A DNA stretch of 64,000 nt from KBS50 sp042666615 (GTDB taxonomy: Bacteria > Actinomycetota > Actinomycetes > Mycobacteriales > Micromonosporaceae): positions 1 to 64,000 of the forward strand of contig NZ_JBHTDD010000018.1 of the NCBI RefSeq assembly GCF_042666615.1, given 5' to 3'. The notes under the pieces were generated by a model, which saw only the letters and a program-made list of their open reading frames with translations, searched no databases and was not told where the DNA came from. Each line of letters begins with the position of its first letter. Position 1 is the first letter of the stretch. Position numbers and translations under genes: made by a program. This document shows positions 44,275-52,200 of this stretch, piece by piece.

Positions 44275-45003
44275 GTGGTCGACCGGACGGACGCGGAGTT
44301 GATCGCGGCACCGTGGTTGAGTCAGGACAGCTCCCTCGTGGAGCTTCCGGAGTTCGGGATGCACGAGTTCGACCTCGGCTGGGTGTTCTGGCGTACGTTG
44401 CCGTCCGGTGATCCACGGGCGGTGGGTGCTGGGCGGGCGGTGGTCGACCGGCGCAACGGCGAGATGACGTACTGGTCCTCGGTCCCGGTAGAGATGGTCG
44501 TCGAGCAGTACCGCGCCTTTCGTGAACGGGTGCCGGTCGCGCCCCTGACCTGGGACCCGGTGGCGCAGGCGCGCCGGGATCGGGTCCGTACCCAGTATCC
44601 GGTGAACATGACCCACCTAAGGTTGGCCGACGGCCGGCTGCGCATCGGCCGCGGCATGAAGGGCGACGCGATCCCCCACCTGCACCGGCTGGTACGCGAC
44701 TTCCTCGACGAGTTGCCGGTCCGCTTCCGGGAACGCGGCAACGACCGGTGCTCGGAGGTCGCCGTACTGTCCGACCTGCTGCACCAGGAGGACACCAGCC
44801 GGGCGGCCGTGGGGGAACCCCCGCTCTCCATCGAACAGGTACGCGACGAACTGCTCCGTGGCGCCGACCTGACCACCTACCGGGTGCGTGAGCCGGCGGA
44901 CCCGGCGGGTGGCCACCCCACCGCCCCTTGTGTTTCCTGCCAGGTACTGCTGCGCCACGTCGGCTTCGCCCTTCAGCCGCCAACCGGGGAGGAGACGCGG
45001 TGA
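44275..45003 (+). CDS. YwqJ-type deaminase with YrhB/Imm35-like front domain
   Basis: 242 residues from GTG 44275 (GGAGG upstream). The C-terminal half shows the cytidine-deaminase-like zinc site: Cys159-x-Glu161 in NDRCSEVAVLSDLL and Cys219/Cys222 in APCVSCQVLL, as in YwqJ-type toxin deaminases. The N-terminal part (GAGRAVVDRRNGEMTYWSSVP) looks like the YrhB/Imm35 domain found in immunity proteins. There is no signal peptide or WXG motif, so the export route is unclear. Its stop overlaps the SUKH-3 gene start. Confidence 0.8.
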   Translation: MVDRTDAELIAAPWLSQDSSLVELPEFGMHEFDLGWVFWRTLPSGDPRAVGAGRAVVDRRNGEMTYWSSVPVEMVVEQYRAFRERVPVAPLTWDPVAQARRDRVRTQYPVNMTHLRLADGRLRIGRGMKGDAIPHLHRLVRDFLDELPVRFRERGNDRCSEVAVLSDLLHQEDTSRAAVGEPPLSIEQVRDELLRGADLTTYRVREPADPAGGHPTAPCVSCQVLLRHVGFALQPPTGEETR

Positions 45004-46166
45004 GCGAACGGTTCAATGAGCCGGTGGAGGCGGCGTTGCGGGCCGCGGGCTGGTTCCCGGGCCGGCGGATCTCGGACGCCGAGGTCGCCCGTATGCGCGA
45101 GGGCTTCGAATCCGGTGCGGGTCCACTCGACGCCCGGCTGACCTCGTTCGACGTCGCCGACTCGGCGATCGCCGAGTTCGGTGGGCTGGTCATCGCCGGC
45201 GACCCCCCGGGGGCGGAACTCAGCCCCCGCCCGTTCGCCATCGATCCGACGTTGGCCGCCCACAGCATGGCGACGCTCGTCGACGCCGGCCGGGCGGTCA
45301 ACTCGGCGCTCTACCCGCTCGGCGTGGAGGGGCTGGACGAGGCGGTGCTCGCCATCACCGAACAGGGCACCGTGCTGGCCATCGACCCCATCGACGATTG
45401 GCTGCTCGGCGACACCCTCGATGACGCCCTGGACCTGCTGATCACCGGACGTCGCCCCCGGCCGGTGAGCCCGGACGACCTGCGGACCCCGAGATGGCTG
45501 CCGCCGCCGGCCGACAGCCCCGACGGGTCGACCCCGGGCTCCCGGCTACGTCAACCGGTCTGCGCGGCCTTCCACCTGCCCCGCACCCCGTTCAGCCCGC
45601 ACCACACCTGGCTGTCCCCGACGCTCACCCGGATGGGCATCCAGATCACCCTCGATCCAGACCGGCCGGGCGAATTCCGCGCCGACTCCTGGGGTGGCGT
45701 GCCGTGCGAGGTGCACGTGCTGGATCTGCCCCGGCACACCGTGCTGGTGCTCGCCTTCGAGCGGGACGCGGTGGGCGACGAGCCGCTGGCCACGCCCATC
45801 GGTTTCGACGACATGCCGGAGGAGTTGAAGCGGATCCTCCGCGAGATGGGGCCGGTGTCGGTCGAAGCGGGTCCGCTGGCCAGCGCCTTCCACAACGCAT
45901 GTTACGGACTGACCCCGGCTCTCCGGCTGGCGTACCTGTGTCTGAAGCCGCGAGGCGAGTTGCTGCGATTCGTGGCGGAAGTGGACTCGGCGCTGCTCTC
46001 CACCGACGAAACCGCCCTGCGCGAGGAGGACTTCGCGCTGGTCTATCTCGCCGACGGGGTCGGCTTCGAGCTGACCGGTGAGCAACGGGACGAGTTGCCG
46101 ATCGACGGCGGCCGGCTCTTCCTGCGCCCCGAGACGACCGGGCGGGGTGGCGGGGACACCCCCTGA
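45000..46166 (+). CDS. SUKH-3 immunity-type protein with extra C-terminal domain
   Basis: 388 residues; GTG overlaps the deaminase stop (GTGA) with GGAGGAG before it, so coupled. Residues 1 to about 160 fit the SUKH-3 pattern (VEAALRAAGWFPGRRISDAEV...AEFGGLVIAG...FAIDPTLA). After a Pro-rich linker comes a second domain of about 200 residues (LSPTLTRMGIQITLDPDRPGEF...LRLAYLCLKPRGELLRF), not recognised. SUKH proteins neutralise nuclease and deaminase toxins. The likely partner is the deaminase just upstream. Confidence 0.78.
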   Translation: MSERFNEPVEAALRAAGWFPGRRISDAEVARMREGFESGAGPLDARLTSFDVADSAIAEFGGLVIAGDPPGAELSPRPFAIDPTLAAHSMATLVDAGRAVNSALYPLGVEGLDEAVLAITEQGTVLAIDPIDDWLLGDTLDDALDLLITGRRPRPVSPDDLRTPRWLPPPADSPDGSTPGSRLRQPVCAAFHLPRTPFSPHHTWLSPTLTRMGIQITLDPDRPGEFRADSWGGVPCEVHVLDLPRHTVLVLAFERDAVGDEPLATPIGFDDMPEELKRILREMGPVSVEAGPLASAFHNACYGLTPALRLAYLCLKPRGELLRFVAEVDSALLSTDETALREEDFALVYLADGVGFELTGEQRDELPIDGGRLFLRPETTGRGGGDTP

Positions 46167-46176
46167 GGGTGTCGTC

Positions 46177-46476
46177 TCACCTGTCAACCGTGGAACTGCC
46201 GCCCAGCGACGCTTCCTCCTTTACCAGGTGGACGGTGTAGTCGTAGGTCCCCACCTCGTCGATGCCGCTCAGCCGCCATGACTCCCCGCCGTACTCGAAC
46301 CGGTCACCGACGTGCAGCGTGACCCCTCGCTCCGCGTCGTCGCCGTCGACGAGCACCAGCTCCACGGAGACCGGCTGGCCGTCAAGGTCGGGGTTGCTGA
46401 GAAAGGTGACCGCCACCCGGCCGTCGTCGCCGACGTCGTAGATCATGCCGTGCCGCAGCGCGAGTGTCTCTTCCAT
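46177..46476 (-). CDS. small beta-rich protein (DUF6406-like)
   Basis: 99 residues from ATG 46476 (GAGGAA before it; ATG 46488 is the alternative). It starts MEETLALRHGMIYDV and continues VTLHVGDRFEYGGESWRLSGI, which resembles actinomycete DUF6406 proteins, an assignment from memory. It starts within 15 nt of the end of the preceding gene, as the last gene of the leftward cluster that begins with the giant toxin gene. Confidence 0.6.
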   Translation of the reverse strand: MEETLALRHGMIYDVGDDGRVAVTFLSNPDLDGQPVSVELVLVDGDDAERGVTLHVGDRFEYGGESWRLSGIDEVGTYDYTVHLVKEEASLGGSSTVDR

Positions 46477-46489
46477 CCGGTTCCTCATC

Positions 46490-47152
46490 TCAGCTCGACC
46501 AGGGTGGCTTGACCGGTACGGCTTCGGCGACGAGTTCCCACCGCCAGGTGGCTGGCGCGTTCGCCAGAGCGCGTACCGACCACTCCGACACGTCCAGCAC
46601 GGTCCGGCCGCCAGCCGCCTCCGCGCGCTCCCGGGAGGCCGCGAACGACAGGGTCAGGATCCCGCCGTCCGACACAGCGAGGTGGGGCGCCCCGATCGAC
46701 GGCAGCGGGGCCTCAGCGGGGTACGCATCGCGCCACGCCTCGGGGTCCGACACGACACGCTTCGACCAGCCGCCAGGCCATTGACCATGCACCAGGATTT
46801 CCGCGTACGCCAGGGGGGGCAGTCCGCCTGCGGGCAGCCGTTCACCGATCCGCGCTACCTCGTCGGGATCGGCGAGGCGGACCACGGCGCCGGCCCGCGA
46901 CACGAGAAAGATCTCCCGCGGCGTCGGGCCGTCGATGTCCTGGTCTTCCCGGCTCGCCACGACGACCGCTTCGAGCCAAGGTTCCTTCTCCACCTGGAGC
47001 AGGCCCTGGACCACTCGCACGGTGTAGGCCCGGTCGGCGGTCTCGACGTCGAGGACGGGCCCCTCCGGAAACGACGTCATCCATTCGATGGTCTCGTCCT
47101 GCCGCAGAACGAACCGTCGGGTGAGGTCGACAAGCGACTCAACAGTGATCAT
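46490..47152 (-). CDS. hypothetical protein of the toxin cluster
   Basis: 220 residues from ATG 47152 (MITVESLVDLTRRFVLRQDETIEW); no good ribosome site, so the start is uncertain and an upstream ATG at 47188 is possible. Soluble, alternating strands and helices. An immunity function is conceivable from position only. Confidence 0.55.
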   Translation of the reverse strand: MITVESLVDLTRRFVLRQDETIEWMTSFPEGPVLDVETADRAYTVRVVQGLLQVEKEPWLEAVVVASREDQDIDGPTPREIFLVSRAGAVVRLADPDEVARIGERLPAGGLPPLAYAEILVHGQWPGGWSKRVVSDPEAWRDAYPAEAPLPSIGAPHLAVSDGGILTLSFAASRERAEAAGGRTVLDVSEWSVRALANAPATWRWELVAEAVPVKPPWSS

Positions 47153-47210
47153 TCGCGTCCAATGGGTCGACGGCGGCCCCAGCAGCATAGTGGGGCGGGC
47201 CTGGGGGATG

Positions 47211-48392
47211 TCAGGTTCCGATGGCGGCGGACCGCAGGCGCCCGCGTACCAGGTCCGGCAGGGCGATCGCGGTGAACCGGATGGTGCCGATCCACTGGCC
47301 CGGTCGCAGCCGCACCGCCAACTCGTCCAGCAACTCGGCCGTGATCAGAGCGGCGGCGTTCGGCAGGAGCATCCAGCCCTGCTCTGCGGTGGAGTCGGGA
47401 ATCTCGTCCTCGGAGTCGATTCCCCGTGGCGCGGGGAGATCGTGTGTCATTGCACGGATCTCGGCGGCCTGCTCCGCCAGCTCGACCGGTCGTCCGGCGG
47501 CCCCCTCCCAACGGTACGAGGAAACCATATGGACGTCGGGCCGGATGCCGTCGTACCGTTCCCGCCAGCTCGGACCGTCCGGCCGCCGCAGACCGGCGAG
47601 CAGGTCCGCGGCGGCCGTCGCCGCGGCAGGGCGCACGGAGTCATCCCGACCGTCCCGTCCCGGAGCCGGCGTGGCTTCCGCCGCCAGGCGAGCCGCCGTG
47701 GCGAGCCGCTCGACGGCACCGGGCAGTGGCAGACCGGTGCTGAGCGGTCGCGGTGCCGCCAGTACCGGCGACCGGGCCGGTTGTGCGGTCACCCGCTGGC
47801 CGGTCGCCGCGCTCCAGATCTGCCGGGCCAGCTCTCGCGATACCTCGCCCAGGTCGGCACCCCCGTGGCCCACCGCGGCGACGGGCCGGCCCGGGGCGAG
47901 TCGCTGGGCGAGTTCCTCCAGCAGATGGCTGACGACCAGGTAGAGCGAGCTGCGTAGCACCACGGCCATGCTGGCGGGTTCCTGGTCGACGGGCGAAGCG
48001 ACCTGGGTGGCGGTCGGCGCGATGCCGAGTTGATGTTTCCATGCGCTGGCCGCCTGCGCCATGTCGACCGCTCGGCCCGCCTCGTCCAGCCGGCCGGCGA
48101 GTTGCCAGGAGGGATCGGCGACACCGGGTTCGGAGGTGACCGCTGGCACCTCGGCAAGCAGCGTCTCCAACTCGCGCCACCGTTGGCGGCGAACATTCGG
48201 CCAGGAACCTCTGGTGCTGTGCGCCTGCGCGGCCAGCATCCGCGCGGCCGCCGAGTAGATCCGCTCGTAACGCCGCGCGGCGGCCAGCCGTTCCAGGTCA
48301 AGATCGGCCGACCCGTCGCCGCGCCCGCCGTCCGCCCGGACGGCGGCGGCGCGCTCCCGCCAGAAGTCGACGTCGGTGCCACCGGAACCCAT
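47211..48392 (-). CDS. hypothetical helical protein of the toxin cluster
   Basis: 393 residues. Mostly helical and Ala/Arg-rich, opening MGSGGTDVDFWRERAAAVRAD. Two similar motifs, MAVVLRSSLYLVVSHLLEELAQRLAPGRPVAAVGH and LLPNAAALITAELLDELAVRLRPGQWIGTIR, suggest an internal duplication. It starts 1 nt after the AbiEi-like stop, so tightly coupled. No family recognised. Confidence 0.6.
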   Translation of the reverse strand: MGSGGTDVDFWRERAAAVRADGGRGDGSADLDLERLAAARRYERIYSAAARMLAAQAHSTRGSWPNVRRQRWRELETLLAEVPAVTSEPGVADPSWQLAGRLDEAGRAVDMAQAASAWKHQLGIAPTATQVASPVDQEPASMAVVLRSSLYLVVSHLLEELAQRLAPGRPVAAVGHGGADLGEVSRELARQIWSAATGQRVTAQPARSPVLAAPRPLSTGLPLPGAVERLATAARLAAEATPAPGRDGRDDSVRPAAATAAADLLAGLRRPDGPSWRERYDGIRPDVHMVSSYRWEGAAGRPVELAEQAAEIRAMTHDLPAPRGIDSEDEIPDSTAEQGWMLLPNAAALITAELLDELAVRLRPGQWIGTIRFTAIALPDLVRGRLRSAAIGT

Positions 48393-48393
48393 G

Positions 48394-49227
48394 TCAGATC
48401 TCCGATCCGAAGTGGCGACCGGGGCCGGTCACATCCACGCCGCCGTCCGGGCGGACGGCGGCCTCCGAACCGGGCCGCGCACCTGGCACGGCCTCCGGAA
48501 ACGTCGGCGGGTCGGTCGGGGTGGCCGGGCGAAGCAGGGCTGCCAGCGCGTGGGCGTTGCGTGGCGACAGGGCGGCGTCGTCGAGATCGGGCAGGAACCA
48601 ACCGGCGAACTCCGGCCCCTCCGCGGGGAAGCGGTGCTCGTCAGCGAGCGGGCTCAGGTCCCGATGCAGGGCAGCCAGGTCGACCAGATCGAGCCGGACC
48701 GCGTCCGTGATGATTCCGCGCAGTTCCAAGTGATCGGCGTGGCTACGGACAAGGTCGACAACTGTGCGGTGGGCGGTGGTGACGGGCAACCCGTTGTGCG
48801 TGCTGACCTCGTCCGGCCGCAGGGGGGCAAGGAGCACACGGGTCGCCCGGGGAGCGGCCAGCGGCGTCGGAGCGGTGAACGTGAAGCGGCTGAGGCTCGG
48901 TGCGCCCAGGCCGAGCACGCTGGCCGCGCCCTCGTGGGACAGCACGGCGTCGGCCGTTGTCGTGCCGGCCGCCCCGGGCCGTTCCCAGGTGAAACTGGCC
49001 GGGCGGAGGGCCAGCCACGCGGCGTACGGATAGGCGAACCGGGGCGGCGTCGGGCTGCCGAGGATCTCAAACACGTCCCAGTCGAGCCGGGTCAACAACC
49101 CGCGTCGGGACAGGTCCGTACGCTGGGCGCGGTCCACGCCGAGCCGGTCCAGCTGAGCCGCCGTCACCAGCCCGCGCTGCCGCCCGCAGGCGCTGATCAC
49201 TTCCGGTGGCATCTGGTCAGCAGTCAT
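48394..49227 (-). CDS. AbiEi-type antitoxin (type IV toxin-antitoxin family)
   Basis: 277 residues. The N-terminal winged helix GLVTAAQLDRLGVDRAQRTDLSRRGLLTRLDWDVFEI (about 19-56) is the AbiEi antitoxin domain; the C-terminal half has the HRTVVDLVRSHADHLELRGIITDAV segment seen in such proteins. AbiEi normally represses and neutralises the nucleotidyltransferase AbiEii. Here it starts 24 nt after the giant gene, whose product carries an AbiEii-like domain near its end, which makes it the likely immunity factor. Confidence 0.75.
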   Translation of the reverse strand: MTADQMPPEVISACGRQRGLVTAAQLDRLGVDRAQRTDLSRRGLLTRLDWDVFEILGSPTPPRFAYPYAAWLALRPASFTWERPGAAGTTTADAVLSHEGAASVLGLGAPSLSRFTFTAPTPLAAPRATRVLLAPLRPDEVSTHNGLPVTTAHRTVVDLVRSHADHLELRGIITDAVRLDLVDLAALHRDLSPLADEHRFPAEGPEFAGWFLPDLDDAALSPRNAHALAALLRPATPTDPPTFPEAVPGARPGSEAAVRPDGGVDVTGPGRHFGSEI

Positions 49228-49251
49228 CGTGGTGCACCTCCGCCCGGTCCA

Positions 49252-52200
49252 TCATGCCGAGGTCCCCTCCCCCGGCCGTTGCCGGGGGTTCGCCCGGGCT
49301 CCGTCTCCGGGGCGGTCGGCCGGTTCCCCGGGTCCGGGGCGCCGAAGAGCATCCGCCACGTCCCGCGCCGAGAACCCCTCGGGTCGGACGGGCGCTCCGG
49401 GCGATGCCGAGGTTCTGCCGACGACGAGGACTCCGTCCGGACCCTGCCGGGTGTTCCGGTCGGCCCCCGGAGTCGCCTCCAGCACGGCGTCGGCCAGGGC
49501 GGTGGCCGCATGCCGCCAGGTGTACCGCTCCAGGATTCCCTTGAGTTCGGCGGCATGGGCCCGGCGCTGCTCGTAGTGACGCTCAAGTTCCATGACCGCC
49601 TCGCGCCACACCGCGATCCGGGCCGCCTGCTCCTCGGCCAAACCATGGTCGGGTACGACGCTGGAAGCACCCACGTGCACGGGGATCCTGGTGTCGTCAC
49701 GGAGGAACTCCCCGAACCCACTCTCCCCATTGACCAGCACCGGCACTCCATGCGCGGCGGCCTCGGCGCCGACCAGGCCGTAGCCCTCGATCCGCGACGG
49801 CATCACCGCGGCGTGTGCCCACCGCAGGTCCTCCAACAGTTCGGACCGATCGGTCGTGTAGGAACGCAGGTCCACGACGCCAGGTCCGCCGACGATCTCG
49901 TCGGCCCGCCGTTGCTGCGACATCAGTTCGTCGGCCGCGATGCCCCGGACCCGCAGCCGCACCGGGAAGTCCTGATCACGCAGGTCAGCGACCGTGCCGA
50001 GAAGATCGGCGTATCCCTTGATCGCGTCATCCACGCGACCGGTGAACAGGAGGTTGAAGCCGTCGCCACGGGGCGGATCAGCCACCGGGCCGAGCAGGTC
50101 CAGGCCGGGTATCAGCTCGTGGAAGCTCGGCGGCCGGACGGAGTCGTCGGCCATCGTCCGGGCCACGTCGGTGAGCAGCGGACCCACGCCGACGACAAGG
50201 TCGGAGTTGCGGATCACGATCGCTTCCCGCTGGGCGTACTGGATACCGCGCTCCGGCCAGCCCTGGATCTCGGCGTACCGCATGATCGGCATGTGCAGCA
50301 CGTCGACCAGCGCGGCCGACGGGTACCACCGGTTGCGGATCTCCATGGCCGCGTAGCTGGAGAAGCGGGAGTGGCCGATCACCACGTCGAACGCGTCGCT
50401 GTTCGGCCGCGGCAGTCCGGGGATCGACGCCGGATCGCCCTCCCGCGCCAGGTTCAGCAACTGCACCCGGGGTGTCACCCCGTCGACGGCCGGTACGGAA
50501 AGGATGTTCGCGTTTCCGTGCGGCTCGGTGTCGCCGATGGTGAGCAGCGTGACCTGGGCGTTGTCCAGGCCGGCGAGCGCCTTGGTGATCTCACCACTGG
50601 CCACCGGAAGGCCACCGAGCCCGGCCGCCCGGCCGCTGGCGTGAGCGACCACGAGAGCGCGCAGCCGCGGCCGGTCGGCGACCACACCGATGGTTGCCTG
50701 CGGCTCCTGCCGCACCCACTGGCCGGCCGTCGGATCCCACACCCCGGTCGCCGTCCGGGTCCGGTCCAGCAACGGGTCGAGGAAGGCCCGGGCGACCGGG
50801 ACCGCCTCGTCGATCGTACGTACCGGCAGGCCGGGCGTGCCGTTCGCGTAGTTCTCGAACCCCTCCCGCCAGGTGGGGTTCGGCACGTAGAACTTGCTCG
50901 GTACGCGCAGCGGTTCGCCCTGCTCGATCCGCCAGGTGAACTCCTCCCGCAGCATGGCCTGCACCTGACCGGCGTCCCACGACCGGTTCATCACGATCAT
51001 CAGCGTGTCGACCAGGTCCTGGACCCGGTACGGCAGGTCACCCGTCTGGCAGGACCAGGTGCCCAGGGTCCGGGGCAGACAGTCGGCGCACTTGGTCTGA
51101 TCCGTCTTGACTCCCTGCGTGTACATCCCGGAGATCTTGTGTGCCAGCGTGTCGGTGAGCGAGATCAGCCGGAGTCGCGGGCTCTCCCCGGCGGCGCCGG
51201 TGCTGAAGATGTGCTCCGGGAAGTCGACAAGCTCCGGCTCGGCCCACATCGGCCGGTCCCGGGGCGGCGCGAGGTCGACGCTGACCTCAGCGACCTCGCG
51301 GCCGTCAATGAAGGCCAGGTGCTTCAGTCGGGCGCCCCTGCCGTGCTGCAGTTCGCCCTCGTAGGTCAGCTCGAAGGTCAGGTGGTCGCCGAGGTCCATC
51401 CGCAGCGCCTCGGTGTACCTGGTCACCATCTCGACCCGGGAACCGTTGGAATAGCCGACGAAGTCGATGTCGCTTGTGGATCGGGCGTCGGGCCAGCGGG
51501 CCAGCAGCGTCTGGCCACCCTTGATCATCCAGTCGTCCGGGTGCGCGGTGAAGACCCGCGCCATCACCCGCTGCAGGACGAACTGACGCAGTTCCTCCGC
51601 CGTGGTGGTGCCGCGCCGTGCCGCGATCTCGGCGACCTGCTCGCTTAGCCGGTGCCAGTACAACTGTTCCGCCGTGACCTCACCCGGCCCGAAGACGGCG
51701 CTGATCAACTCGGCACCGTTCGGTTCGGGTTCGAGGTACCGCGCCGCGATGCTGGCGTCGATGTCCCGTTCCGACCCGAGCAGCCACGCGTACCGCGGCG
51801 CCAGCCGTGACGCGACGTCGGGGTCCGGTTCGCCACCGTCGGCGTTACGGGCCAGGCTCAGCAGGAACTCACGTTGCCGCGCGTACGCCGCTCGTTCCCG
51901 GTCCACGGTGAGCCGGGCGAGAGCGACGTCCCGCTCCCACCGGTCGTTTACCGTGCGAAGGATCTCCCGTCGTTGCTCGCCTCGGCTCGGGCCCAGCGCG
52001 TGCGCGCTCTCGTGGACCACGCTCGACGCGGCGTCGATGAACGGGATGCCGGGCCTGATGAACAGCGCATCCACCCGTTCGCTGTAGCCGGCGTACCGGT
52101 ACACCCCGGTCGCCGGCTCGGTAAGCATGTCTTCGGCGATCCGGCGACCACGTTCGCCCAGCGCGGCGTGGGCGAGATCCGGATTCATCGGCACGGCGCG

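Noticed and set aside
48376..51648. 1,090-codon open frame on the plus strand opposite the giant gene
   Set aside because: Antisense shadow: composition is His/Val/Gly/Arg noise typical of high-GC complement frames and it overlaps well-supported domains (AbiEi, GT4, AbiEii).
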